This document shows positions 25,501 to 37,008 of a stretch of 64,000 nt of DNA, in pieces. The DNA lies in NCBI RefSeq assembly GCF_965363235.1, contig NC_134850.1, forward strand, positions 30,158,102 to 30,222,101, in the 5' to 3' direction. This DNA comes from Mytilus galloprovincialis (Eukaryota; Mollusca; Bivalvia; Mytilida; Mytilidae). The translations under genes were made by a program, and so were the position numbers. The notes beneath the pieces were generated by a model, which did not search any database, had not been told where the DNA came from, and worked only from the letters and a program-made list of their open reading frames with translations. The first letter of the stretch is position 1, and every line of letters begins with the position of its first letter.

Positions 25501-28500
25501 AACACCTGAAAGATATAATCGGTGCTATTTTTACTAAAAACTCCTGCCCTACCCTTTTCAAATTCCATTTTAGCCCAACTCCATAAAAATCAAATGGTAG
25601 CTCCCTTATAAACACTGAGCCCATTCAGTTTTTTTTAATTTCCGAAATCGATTGACGCATTTCTATGGTTTTTACTACTCAACGTCAATTTTAAAATTAT
25701 ACCGAAATGTGATTATCAGGTTACTGGTCATTATGTTTGTACTTTTGGTCCTCATAATTAGCTATAATGGGATGAAATAGTTCTTATTATGTTTGGAATG
25801 AACGATTTCTATTTCTGTATAATAAGCTGAGATTGAACGAGTTTTATATATCTGTTATTTCGTTTGCTTTTCTTTCACTAAACAACATTTTACGCGGCTC
25901 GTCTAAACGCACGTGACAATTAATGAAAGGTTAGGACCAGGTATCATCAGTTCAGCTAAGATACATTAGAAAATTAGAAAAACCTAAGGTTCCAACCCCA
26001 GCAAGCAAAATTGACCATATATATAAATAGAGAGGATCTGTGTATTCTATTTAGCCACGTATGACATATATCAGTGTCAAGTTAGGTAGTTATACATCCT
26101 TGGCTTTCAATTTTTCATATTTAAGCGTTCCTGATGATAAATTCAAAAAGTGTTCGAATGCAAAGAAATGGACGATTTGTTGTTTTCATATCTTTTGTAT
26201 TTGTTGATACGAAAATCAATTACAATTCAGAAAGGAAATGGGGAATGTGTCAAAAAGAGAACAACCCGACCATAGAAAAAAACAACAGCAGAAGGTCACC
26301 AACAGGTCTTCAATGCAGAGAGAAATTCCCGCATCCGGAGGCGTCCTTCAGCTGGACCCTAAACAAATATATACTAGTTCAGTGATAATGAACGCCATAC
26401 TAAACTCCAAATTGTACACAAGAAACTAAAATTAAAATAATACAAGACTAACAAAGGCCAGAGGCTCCTAACATGGGACAGGCGCAAAAATGCGGCAGGG
26501 TTAAACATGTTTATGAGATTTCAACCCTCCCGCTATACCTCTAGCCAATGTAGAAAAGTAAACGCATAAAAACAATACGCACATTAAAATTCAGTTCAAG
26601 AGAAGTCCGAGTCTGATGTCAGAAGATGTAACTAAATTAATTCTTTTTGTAATTGTCTAAGATTCTTACATTATATTTTTCACCTGGCTGGTGTATGGAA
26701 GGGATCCCCTAACTAAAGAGAGTATTGTAACATTCTTTTTAAAGAAAATGTGACCATGATGAGAAACGATGGGTTTAAACAAAATTGTTCACAGGGCTCA
26801 ATGGAAACAATCCTAGTATACAAGCAATGTATGTGTCAATTCTTCAGTTTTTACCATCGCTTATCCATGATAGATTGTAGTCATGCCAAGAAATTGCCTC
26901 CGTTGAAATTCTGCAAACACCCCATAGAGCAAATTACATGGATGATTAATATTGCCCATTTGGTATACGACCGTGTTCTAAGCGACACGTACATGAAGGT
27001 CATAAATTAATTTCTTGAATGAAATCAAATCTTTAGCTACTAATGACTGCCGTAGGAGGTCGACCGGAATTTTTAGCGAGGATTTCTTGGCATGTTTACA
27101 ATAAAAAGAAACAGGTAAAAAAGAAGCACTACAAAAACTGAATGCCGATATATAAAAAAATATATTAATAGTACTGTGTGTTTGATACATGTTTAATAAA
27201 TGTGTTTCTATTATTTGTTGTTACAAAAATACATTTACATGTAAATGAAACTACTGTTTAGAAATAGCTTTTCTTCAAAAGTCGTGATCTTTGGAGCATT
27301 TTTTTCATGTTATAGACCTTCAGAAAGTTGTACATAGACCCAATAATTGCTTTATTTTTGTAAAAGAAAAAAAATCTTTACGTTTTTGTTTTTCTATTTT
27401 TGTAGATAATACCACTGACATTTGACTTTCCTGTTTGTGAACCTAACAGTATATGTAAATGGGCAGTTTGTGAATGGAACAGGGACCCAAATTTGATCTT
27501 ATCAAATTCAAACTGTTACTTTTACAATAACCATCAGTAAGTATAGACCGGTATACTATTTATCTTCAATTAAATGCACAGCATCAGCTTGGAATGTGTT
27601 AAATTAAATTGTTTATTCCAGTATATCATTATAAGACAGTACTTTACAAAGTAACATACACATGTATCAGGTTGAAACCTTGAATATTATTTATGAATTA
27701 ATAGATAAAAAGGACTGACAATTTTTAAAAAATCTGAGGATACTTAATTAGTGATTTAGTATCGTTTTCCAAAATTCAGTCTTTTAAATAATAACATATC
27801 AAATGGTTTCTTGTATTTCAAACTCACACGACGATTTAGATATAGCGTCATGGGTTTGAACAAATACATATTTAAATAATCAATTATTCCCATGTCATTA
27901 AAGTCTTGATCTTCGGATGCTTTTTCATTTTATTTTCTGTCAGTAAAGTTTGATTAAGCTTTGAACTCGTCTGGCGGGAAAACCATGCACATGACTGATG
28001 ACAGGAGATCCATGCCCATGCGGCTGTGGTTGCTTGCGTTGAAATTGTTCACACTCTCTTAGTCGACCTTAGAGGTATTTGGCTATTATTTGTATGTCCC
28101 TTTGGTCATATACGGGCACCGTTGTCGCGTTTTTATACATTCTTATGCTTTAGCATTCCTGATGAAGGTAAATCCAAATAAACGCTTCGGACGTACGAAA
28201 TTTTAAAGTGTTACTTTCATTAATGGGGCATAAGCTTTCAAATTCATGTTCACCGATTTGACTCAAATTCTCATATTTGATATATAACATACTAAAATAT
28301 ATATCCAACTTACAATAAGTCTTAAATAAACAGTACCTGTACATGTAATCGATAATAAATATCAGAATTTTGTTTGCGTATAGTCGAGACTCCATCTAAT
28401 CAACTAACAAGACGACCTCCAAAAACTGCCGACGATCACATAACCCGATATAAACATAAACATAGATATAAATAGGTAGGTAGCGACCTCGTGAAATTGG

Positions 28501-29094
28501 GTGTGTCTATGTCCTTTGATTTCATAATACAGGTTAATAAGATAAGTTAATTAACGTTTTTATCTGTATAAGAATGATTTTTTAATCAAATCCGTCAACG
28601 AAATGGTCTACCTTTGTTTCACTTTCATACATTGTTGACATTATTTTCTTTTAATGACCGAACACAACTTATACATGCGTTATCAATCTCTAGCTAATGA
28701 TTAAATTGAAGGTCACATGAATACAGTTTCAATTTTTTTCATATCTCATAGCTATTGCCCCTTTAATATGGGTGAAGTTTACGTCACATATCAAAATTCA
28801 ATATTATTATATAAAAGATAAAGATAAAATGGGGAAAAGACATATATGGGTTAAACACTAAGGAGAAAAGAAATCAAAACGAACAAATATAACGAAATAC
28901 AGCGTATCTAAAGGTTGCTAAAACGTCCAGTGTCAAATATTTCATGCATTATTGACGACAATCACTTTTTAACTATTATCATACTTTGTTTCAGGTGTAA
29001 TAGATGTCCAGAAAATTATGAATGCCAAAACACCAATGACAAAGAAGTTGAAGCCAGTTTTGTGACGTATGCTTACAGATGTCTGCCTTTGTAA
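19568..29094 (+). CDS. Secreted 8-cysteine peptide, 110 aa, 3 exons (novel, unassigned)
   Basis: Exons are 19568-19669, 27406-27536 and 28995-29094 (stop TAA). Donors are AAG|GTAAGT and CA|GTAAGT; acceptors are TTTTTGTAG|ATA and TTTCAG|G. Lengths 102+131+100 = 333 nt give exactly 111 codons, with intron phases 0 and 2. Residues 1-20 are a signal peptide (hydrophobic ILITCVILGFVNC). Residues 21-34 are a short basic stretch (SSLRPLRSGFFRK) that could be a propeptide. Residues 45-107 hold Cys 45, 51, 56, 71, 79, 82, 88 and 107, so four disulfides are possible. The spacing C-x5-C-x4-C-x14-C-x7-C-x2-C-x5-C-x18-C does not match the mussel defensins, mytilins, myticins, macins or big defensins as I know them. 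A host-defence or toxin-like secreted role is only an inference from size, Cys content and export. A TATA box precedes exon 1 and AATAAA follows the stop. A further phase 0-0 exon hidden in the 7.7-kb intron cannot be excluded. Confidence 0.82.
19670..22677 (+). other. Left part of intron 1 of the 110-aa peptide gene
   Basis: No additional exon is recognised. A B-family remnant in reverse lies at 22100-22225 ('ccgttttgaattttcctcgg', 22171-22190). ORFs at 21354-21548, 21578-21814 and 21634-21945 lack support. Confidence 0.5.
22678..23196. repeat. Tandem array, 43-bp unit, about 12 copies
   Basis: The unit contains 'ctcaagtgtataaaagagat' followed by a block ending 'aagatggcctattaa'. Consecutive copies start 43 bases apart (for example 22682 and 22725) and are nearly identical, which indicates recent expansion. 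Each copy carries a TATAAAAG motif. The array lies inside intron 1 of the 110-aa peptide gene. There are no unique spacers, so it is a minisatellite and not a CRISPR array. Confidence 0.95.
23395..23660 (-). repeat. SINE-like repeat, T-family variant
   Basis: It begins 'agatgtagtatgagtgcaaa' (23391-23410) and continues 'gagacaactctccatccaag'. It shares 'aacacggagctttggcat' with 9485-9835 and 53310-53600. Confidence 0.65.
24346..24560 (+). repeat. B-family repeat
   Basis: It starts 'gaggaaaattcagaatggaa' and contains 'gccatattcctgactttgta'. It ends 'atcaaattacattatattta'. It lies in intron 1 of the 110-aa peptide gene. Confidence 0.7.
24925..25150. repeat. Tandem array, about 30-bp unit, 7 copies
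   Basis: Units of 'aataaagaatagtgaaaaat' plus 'aggtcaaaac' or 'agggctaaat' alternate about every 30 bases. The alternation suggests a 60-bp higher-order unit for the first copies. The 25014-25346 minus ORF has matching LLFxPIFHYS repeats and is array-derived. Confidence 0.85.
26235..26640 (+). repeat. Interspersed repeat, D family
   Basis: It starts 'ggaaatggggaatgtgtcaa' (26234), passes 'gaaggtcaccaacaggtctt' and 'ttcaaccctcccgctatacc', and ends with 'agaagtccgagtctgatgtc' (26601-26620). The start recurs at 58725-58830 and the end at 45-80. ORFs 26134-26385 and 26238-26429 are repeat-derived. Confidence 0.65.
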
Positions 29095-29362
29095 GCATAC
29101 ACAATTGCTTATTCCAGCATTCAGACAACTTTTGGTATCACTAATGACCACAAAGATGTTTATTTCAATGACTTTACTAAATGAACTGAAATATTTTTGA
29201 TAATATGATAAAATTATGTATGATTTACTACATATCGATATGAATTTTGTCCTGCATTCCTTTAGGCATTTCCCTATATTATTATGTATCAATTCAGGAA
29301 GGATGTTTGTCATTTTGAAAGTTTGTAAGAAAGCGATAAATTTGATTGTATGCTTTTATTGG

Positions 29363-29368
29363 AATAAA
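29363..29368 (+). terminator. Polyadenylation signal AATAAA of the 110-aa peptide gene
   Basis: The first canonical AATAAA after the stop codon at 29094 lies about 270 bases downstream in AT-rich sequence. A second AATAAA-like run follows within about 15 bases. The spacing suits a short 3' UTR. Confidence 0.5.
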
Positions 29369-29554
29369 ATTATACTAAAATAAACTTCTATTTGTAAATA
29401 TAAAAGTAGTAATCAGTGATTATGAATTTTCCATTTTATCGATGTTTTCTTTGGACAATCTGACGAACATTGTAATATTTTTCTCTTCCTGCATTTTCAT
29501 CTTTTTTTTCTGTCTATGTATATTTACATATGCAGACTTTCTACACCAAACCTA

Positions 29555-29783
29555 GAGGGCCCTCATGGGGTTTTTGATTATGTGATTACTTGGCCGTTTT
29601 TTTAATGATTATTTGATTTTTAAGCCACATATTTCATGATTATTTGATTACCTAGGACTGTATTTTTAGTTTATGATTATTTGATTACTAAAGATAAGCA
29701 AATATTTAATGATTATGTGATTATATTTGCAAAAAAATGGTGATTATGTGATTACTAGGACACCCCCCCCCATGAGGGGCCTC
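29555..29783. mobile_element. MITE-like element with gattatttgattac internal repeats
   Basis: The termini gagggccctcatgggg and (reverse) catgaggggcctc form an inverted repeat. The interior has about five degenerate copies of 'tgattatttgattact'. It is the same family as the inner element at 38871-39109. It has no coding capacity and lies about 190 bases after the polyadenylation signal of the 110-aa peptide gene. Confidence 0.65.
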
Positions 29784-29809
29784 AACCTACAAGAAACTTA
29801 GGATATATG

Positions 29810-30030
29810 CAGGTAATGAAGTGTGGCATGATTGCCAATGAAACAACCATCCACCAGATTTAAAATGACTTAGATATAAGCAATTACAGGTCACCGTACG
29901 GTTTTCTAGTGTGATCGGATAATCCGCTATAAAAGGCTCCTAAACGAAAAATGTGGAAGAATTCAAAACCAGAAAACATATGAAAACAGGCAAGAACCAA
30001 CGGTAAATGATTATACATAGTTAATAAATA
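29810..30030 (-). repeat. SINE-like repeat, T family
   Basis: The text 'aagtgtggcatgattgccaa' (29819-29838), 'tgaaacaaccatccacc' and 'ggtcaccgtacggttttcta' matches the reverse of the T-family end. Confidence 0.65.
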
Positions 30031-30645
30031 CTGTCCGAAAAGGGATGAATGGAGATTCGTTCATTTTTACTTAATTCTGCCTGAACGAAACTACGTAACA
30101 AAATACATTAAACAGAGTAGAGTAACAGATTTCACCTGAATAATTGAACTGTACAACATACACCTCCTATCACCAACATTTGACGCCCCCCCCCCCCTCC
30201 GAAAAATAAGACAAACAGGAACTACAAACACATGCTTCAGTGCCAATGAGACTACTCTCCATCCAAGTGACAAAAGCTTGTTATTTAACTAAATCAAAAG
30301 ACAAATTAACAAAATTAAGTGAACATACAATGAACGACTAAATTTGATCTATGACACAATGTAAATACAAAATTAACAAAACAAGAGGGTTAGATGTAAA
30401 ACAATATCAAAAAGACAAACATAATCTTGGACAAAATGCCGCCAAAGAAAATAACATGCTTTTGTCAATGTATTCTAATAATCTTTAAATGAATATTATA
30501 ATGCACTGCAAATGAAGAGCACTTTCACTATACTCTCTTTTGTAGTACGAATTTAGGAATATATTCAAAGATGCAGACACACCAAGTCACAAATACATTG
30601 AATGCATATATCAAATACTCTCCGAGATAATGATTTCCTATATTA

Positions 30646-32601
30646 GGGACCGTTCAATATTTATCAGATGGATGGGCCGGTGCAAAATGGGGCGGGGCAA
30701 GCACTTTTTTTGTGGAAATATTTGGATGGGCGAGAACTTTTTTTAATATATATAGTGGATGGGCTAGAACTTATTTTATTTGAAAAAAATTTGCTTTCAA
30801 TTTTATCGGTGTGGAAGAAATTCCTTTTGCAGGCACAAAAAACATAAGGGACATGGTCTCGACAATAATTTTCAGTTTAGGCCAAATCCAGATAGTCATC
30901 TTTAAATTTTTTTATAACTTTTTCAAATCAACATGGATTTTCATAAAACTCTACAATTATTTCATTTATATATTGATCTTACAGAATACCAGGTTGTTTG
31001 GTAGTTTGGTGAACTGATGTCATTCTATGGATTTAATAAATAGGTTAAAAAAAAAGCGAAAATTTTCAGTTTTGGCTAAATCCAGATAGTCATCTTTAAA
31101 TTTTTTTATAACTTTTTCAAATCAACATGGATTTTCATAAAACTCTACAATTATTTCATTTATATATTGATCTTACAGAATACCAGGTTGTTTGGTAGTT
31201 TGGTGAATTGCTGTCATTCTATGGATTTAATAAATAGGTTAAAAAAAAGCTAAAATTTTCAGTTTTGGCTAAATCCAGATAGTCATCTTTAATTTTTTTC
31301 ATAACTATTTCAGATCAACTGGCATTTTGATAAAACTCGACAATTATTTCATTTATATATTGATCTTATAGAATACCAGTTTGTTTAGTAGTTTGGTGTA
31401 TTGCTGTCATTCTATGGATTTAATAAATAGGTTAAAAAAAAAAGGTAAAATTTTCAGTTTGGCTAAATCCAGATAGTCATCTTTAATTTTTTTCATAACT
31501 TTTTCAAATCAACTGGCATTTTGATAAAACTCTACAATTATTTCATTTATATATTGATCTTACAGAATACCAGGTTGTTTGGTAGTTTGGTGAACTGCTG
31601 TCATTCTATGGATTTAATAAATAGGTTAAAAAAGCTAAAATGTTTAGTCTACGCTAAATCCAGAAAGTCATCTTTAATTTTTTTTTAAACTTTTTCAAAT
31701 TAACATGGATTTCCATAAAACTCTATAGTTATTTCATTTATATATTGATCTTACAGAATACCAGGTTGTTTGGTAGTTTGGTGAATTCCATTGGATTAAA
31801 TAAAAAGGTTAAAAAAAGCTTAAATTTTCAGTTTAGGCCAAATCATTGGATAGTCATCTTTAAACTTTTTTATAACTTTTTCAAATCAATTTAGATCTTC
31901 ATATAACTCTACAGCTATCTCATTTATATATTAATCTTACAGAATGCCAGGTTGTTTGGTGTTTTACTGTCAAATGTACGGAATTAATTAATAGGTGAAA
32001 AAGGGTGCATCAAAGCCAAAAATATGTCTGCCTAAATTGCTTAAAAAGACCATAATTTCTTTTTTGAAAGATTAGATAAAGGGACATTGGTATTTGAACT
32101 ATATTTAACATGCTGTGTTATTAAGACAATAATTAGTAATTCAGCATATGATAATATTTTTACTAGTCCAAGAGTTATTGTCCCTTAGTTTAAATTATTT
32201 CCTTTATTTTAAATCAATATTGTATCTGAGGCTGCAAATATAACATCAAATATATACATGTATATTCATGCTGGTTTTAAAAACAATAAAATGTATGGTT
32301 CTGATACACACTTAAATATTTATATATAAATGGAATTAACTAGCACATCTTAAATTTTGTATTTACACCAAAGTCTATTCTTTGATTTCAGACATAAACC
32401 TGCAAACTTTCAAATAGAAAAAGAACTTTAATATTTTTTTTTATTGTTTTAAGCTTTAGAGGGGCAAGGACTTTTTTTATAGATTTTTTTAGATGGGCGA
32501 GGACTTTTTTTCAGAATTTAAAAGGATGGGCATTAACTTTTTTAATGAATCAATATTAAGAATGCACCGGCCCATCCATCTGATAAATATTGAACGGTCC
32601 C
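30646..32601. mobile_element. Non-autonomous PIF/Harbinger-like element carrying a satellite
   Basis: The terminal 40 bases starting GGGACCGTTCAATATTTATC (30646) are repeated in reverse at 32562-32601, essentially perfectly. Both sides are flanked by TTA (30643-30645 and 32602-32604), fitting the 3-bp TWA target duplication of PIF/Harbinger elements. Subterminal 'gatgggcgaggacttttttt' words repeat in opposite orientation at both ends. The interior is a six-copy, about 190-bp tandem array. No transposase frame is present. Confidence 0.85.
30871..32005. repeat. About 184-195-bp tandem array inside the Harbinger-like element
   Basis: Copies begin at 'ttcagttt...ggc' at about 30871, 31065, 31258, 31453, 31643 and 31827. 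Each includes 'ttatatattgatcttacaga', 'ataccaggttgtttggtagt' and 'atggatttaataaataggtt'. The early copies are nearly identical and the last is the most diverged. Confidence 0.9.
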
Positions 32602-32609
32602 TTATTAAT

Positions 32610-34600
32610 AAAATAGAATATTATATCATCACAATCATGTAAAATCGAGCTATTAATCCTTTTCCTATCATTTCCGCTAGCCAAGTGGCGGACATCAGTT
32701 GATAATAAAACTAAAACCTCTGTAACGAACAATTAATTATCTAATTTATATTTTTATTCATAATCTCGAAAGGTCAATTGTGAGATGGTACCGTTGCGAT
32801 TTTCATCTGTTGTATCTATAATATGCGTTCATATAACAGCCAAAGGAAAGAGATCGACTCTTAAATCTGATTAATGATCTGTTGATCTTTTTTCTATTTT
32901 TGTAGTCTGTCAAATATGTTCCTGAACTATCTAAAATTTAGGTAGAAACATTCTGGAAGTTATCTTCATCCCAGGGTGCTATTCAAAAAAGGGATTATTT
33001 CCCGAATGAGGATTAAAAAAAACCCATTTACTTCTCACTCAGTCGAATTAGGGTCCTAAATGGTTAAAAAAAACCATACAGTTTTCATAATGAAATGCTG
33101 TTTTTTCAGCAATTGTAATTGAATGAACATATAAATGGGAAACACAATTATAATTATATAACCGCCATGTTGTTTTTGTAATCGAGCAGAAAACGTGCAG
33201 ATACCAAATAAAGGATACAACTCCGTTCTCTTTCTTTTATTAGAGCTTTCTAACATTTTGACAGTATAAACACTGTATGAACTGACGCAAAGTGAGCATG
33301 TATTACATATCCTCGGTAACACTTAAGCGAAGAATATTTTTTTATCCAGTATAACAGCATCCTTTTTAAAAAAAAACGTATCTTTAAAAATGTAAGCATA
33401 CTAGTATATTACTGCAAATAACGTTACTTATGTCAACCACGATCACATGTATACATTTGCGCGGGAATTGTATAAGCTAGCATGCTTTTAACCATTTACA
33501 TTTTAATGAAATTAATGAAGCATGGTACTCTAAATTTAACACAAAAATTCACATTTTTTGTGAGCTATCATCAAAATGTCAACGTGGATCATCGTAATTT
33601 GCAAAACAAGGATGCTGCAATGTTTTGACTTTTTTTCGTTCGCAAAAATCTATCGATCATTATATTGCCTTTTTAGTTTTGTATGTGCACATTTTCATTT
33701 GACGTCTAATGGATGATATTAGTGTGAATATTTTACTGGCATACCCTACTTTCCATACATGTACATTAACATGCACATGAACTTTAATGCATATATCTAG
33801 ATCTGACTTCTTTATTATTTTATGGAGATGAAATGCAGATGAAACAGGAAATTCTTTCCTATTATATCAATTAAGAGTCCGGTTTATCGTATACTAGTCT
33901 ATGTAGATAATATCCTTTCAAACCCATTAACCTAGTTTAGTATAGGTCAAATGTACGCTAAGAACGATACGGCCAAAAACTCAGACTTCCTGGTTTAGTG
34001 TTGAACACTCTTTTTTTCATCACAGTATTTGGTAACTTTTTGGAATTTTTGGCTCTTGCAGCTTTTTAAAAAGTAAAATACCAGAAATATCAAAAATACA
34101 GTACCAAACTCCAAGAATAACTAAAAACAAAAATTGGTGCTTACACAATGAAAAATGCATCAAGCTTACTTTTTCATCTAAAACCAAAAAGACATTCACT
34201 TTCTCAACGATTTGTGGTATATCCTGTCAAACTTTTTTCCCTGACCACTATAAATATGAAACAAAGCAGTTTATTTCAAAAGGGCATATTGACCTGTGGA
34301 GAGATTGTGTGTTAGAGGAAATTATCAACTTAGACTCTGATTGGATAATTTTAAACACATGATACCGATTTCAGTGTGAACCGCAAATACGAACAAGTGC
34401 AACATATCAGCAAAGATACTGCAAGATATAGTATAGATAAAAAAAAATCGTTTTTACAAAATGTAAATTTATGCATCTATTAAATGAGGTTGTTTTTGGG
34501 GAAGATGTTAGACCACCAATACAAATAAAAATGAGCATTGAAAAACATACGCTGAAGCAAGAAGCATAAATGCCTATGGCCAATTAATTCGGAAGAGCTG
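32610..34600. other. No gene recognised
   Basis: AT-rich sequence with no splice-supported exon. The minus ORF 33056-33322 has no recognisable features. Confidence 0.45.
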
Positions 34601-34602
34601 TG

Positions 34603-35310
34603 TTAAGGTAGCACAATACAAAGATTTTTTCACTCCCAATCAGACAACTTTAAACTGATGTAATTCATTTCATCCTTCTTTATATTTTATAAATGAGGTA
34701 CCAAAAGAAAGAAGAAAGATTAATCTTTCAAATTGTGATAATTGCATTATGACATAATTATTATGTAATTAGTCGCTATATTGTGATGTCCACACTTGAA
34801 TGAATTTAGCGTTTTTGTTCTTCATAGCATCCCAAAATATTTTATAGATTCTTGTAAAACACAGCATGACCTCCAAAACCGTGTCTCAGATTTCCAAAAA
34901 TATCAATAGAACAAATTTTATACCCAATTGAATTTAGTGGTCTCTAATGAATTAATGTTGCAAACCTCATTGAAGATTTATGAGAGAATGAAATACAATA
35001 GGAAAAATCTGAGACACAGTTTTGGAGGTCAAACTGTGTTGTGCAAGAATCTATAAAATTTTTCAGGATGCTATGAAGAACAAAGAAGCTAAATTCATTC
35101 AAGATGGACATCACAGAATGGCAACTAATTACATAACAATTAATTATGTAATTATAATTATGTCATAATGAAATTATCACAATTTGAACGATTAATCCTT
35201 CTTCTTTCTTTTGGTACCTCATTTATTAAATTTAAAGAAAGATGAGTGGAATTACATCTGTTTAAAGATGTCTAATTGGGGATGAAAAATCTTTGTATTG
35301 TGCTACCTTA
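34603..35310. mobile_element. TTAA-flanked foldback element with arms of about 300 bp
   Basis: Left end TTAAGGTAGCACAATACAAA (34603) and right end, in reverse, TTTGTATTGTGCTACCTTAA (ends about 35311). The complementarity continues inward: 'gcatgacctccaaaaccgtg' at 34863 pairs imperfectly with 'cacagttttggaggtcaaac' at 35015. The whole 708 bp can therefore fold into one imperfect hairpin. Its TTAA edges and TTAAGGTRG start match the smaller MITEs at 10331 and 37009. Confidence 0.85.
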
Positions 35311-35325
35311 AATCAATTTTAGTAG

Positions 35326-36260
35326 CAGGCCTCTACATTAACATTTTTTCTAACTTGTCCCTTCGGACAAGTGGCAAGAAAAACAGCTTGTCCGAACTCT
35401 TAACTCACTTGTCCGAATTCATAATTGAAAATCTAACATATTGATGATTTATGCAATAATAACACTTGGGCTTTGATTGTACTTAATAAAAGGAGCATTT
35501 TGTAATGTTATATGAATACCGCTTCCACTATGGACCTATTCATTCTTTAGTAGTGGTATGGGTTAAACCAAGGATGTAAATACACCTGGCCACCTTCAAC
35601 ATGTATATGAGTAAACCTTTTTAATTTATTGATGATGTCAAAACAAGCTTTTACAATTTATTTTGATTTGTATATACATAAAAAGTAACATTGATATATG
35701 ATCATGAAGTACATACACATTTCACTAAAAAATCTGCCTTTTTAGATTTTTTTTTTTTTTTTTTTTCATCTTAAATTTTTATATCACATGTCATAGATCT
35801 TATCAAATAAAACCTCTTTTAATGTATTGTTATGCATAAAAGCAAAATCAAATGAAACATACTTTAATTTAATATTTTAAAGATTAGGTAAAACTCCATA
35901 TGGAGGTGCTCCTAATTCAAGGAAGCTTATACTAAGAAGATACATTAACAGTGGTTTCTTTCCCCTTACTTATATCCCCCTGGTCAATGGCTGCCAGCAT
36001 GTTCAATACTCCAAATCAGAGACATATTATACAAGTTTTATATGTCTCTGGTTCAATCAATGAATAATTATTACATTAAGTATGATGAATAAAACAAGCA
36101 TTCATATTTTTGGGAATGTATAAGTCTTGAATTTGATCTATTTTTATCTGACCTTGATTTTTCACTTGTCCCATCGGACAAGTAGTATGGTGAATCTACT
36201 TGCCCGACACCTGTGTGCACTTGTCCCGGACAATCGGACAAGCGTTAATGTCGAGCCCTG
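35326..36260. mobile_element. hAT-like non-autonomous element (CAGG...CCTG)
   Basis: Left terminus CAGGCCTCTACATTAAC and right terminus, in reverse, CAGGGCTCGACATTAAC. Both are followed by arrays of 'cttgtccgaa/cggacaag' inverted words. A 5-bp AGTAG stands on both sides (35321-35325 and 36261-36265). CAGGG ends suggest the hAT superfamily, though hAT usually makes 8-bp target duplications. A poly(T) tract lies at 35751-35766. No coding region is seen. Confidence 0.7.
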
Positions 36261-36599
36261 AGTAGTAATTGTTTTCAATCCTAATATTCATTTGTTTGTG
36301 TGTAAAATTTCAATGAAGACATTTTCAATCTAAACTCGTGAAGTATTAGGATTTTTGATTTCCTAAATAGAAGTGAACAGGGGAATTCTAATTTTGGAAA
36401 TATCACAAATTATAGAAAATTAAACACGATTGTAAGGTGTTGTCTGATAGAAATCGATTAACCAACAGAAAATATTACCGGAATATAAAATAAAAGAACA
36501 CAGAGATAGGTAGTCAACGGAAGCCCTAGTAATTGATTGTTGTAGGCTTGTCACAGAGACATGGTATTCTGGTTTCATACTCTGATAACTATTTTAAGT

Positions 36600-36690
36600 A
36601 TGAGAGTCGTGTAGCTCATTCTTTAGTTTTCTCTGTTTTGTTTCTCTGAACAATAGTTTAATTGCCTCTGTGTTTTTGCAGTCTTATATC
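36600..36690 (+). repeat. Dispersed repeat block shared with 37655-37735
   Basis: 'gctcattctttagttttctc' (36615) and 'gctcattccttagtcttctc' (37663) begin two similar blocks, each running through 'tctgttttgtt' and 'ttgtctgggtgttttg'-type text. The second is joined to a T-family end. Confidence 0.6.
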
Positions 36691-37008
36691 TTTAGAAACA
36701 AGTATGACCGTCCCATAATAGTGTGGCAGTTAGGATTATTATGTTATTATTATTTCCCTTGTTTAAAACTATAAATTTCATATTTCTTATATTTTATGAT
36801 TTAGATGAAGCTTATTAGGTATATATTTGTTAAATTGCTTAGCTTTTGCTATTTGAATTCATTGGTTAAAGATATTTATTCATATTGTAAAGTTTAAAAT
36901 TTGCATCGTCGCAAAATCTTTGGTTACCTTCTATGAGCAACTTATATATTTTAGAGAAGTAATTTGAAATTTTACGATGATGAGAAAATATTAGAGTAGA
37001 GCATCTGC

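Noticed and set aside
26750..27010. 86-codon Cys-containing plus-strand ORF within the peptide gene's intron
   Set aside because: No acceptor or donor in a phase compatible with the flanking exons was found, and the sequence has no known motif. It could be a decayed exon, but I cannot support that.
28969..29313. 114-codon minus-strand ORF
   Set aside because: It is antisense to exon 3 of the 110-aa peptide gene, which has splice sites, phase agreement and a Cys pattern.
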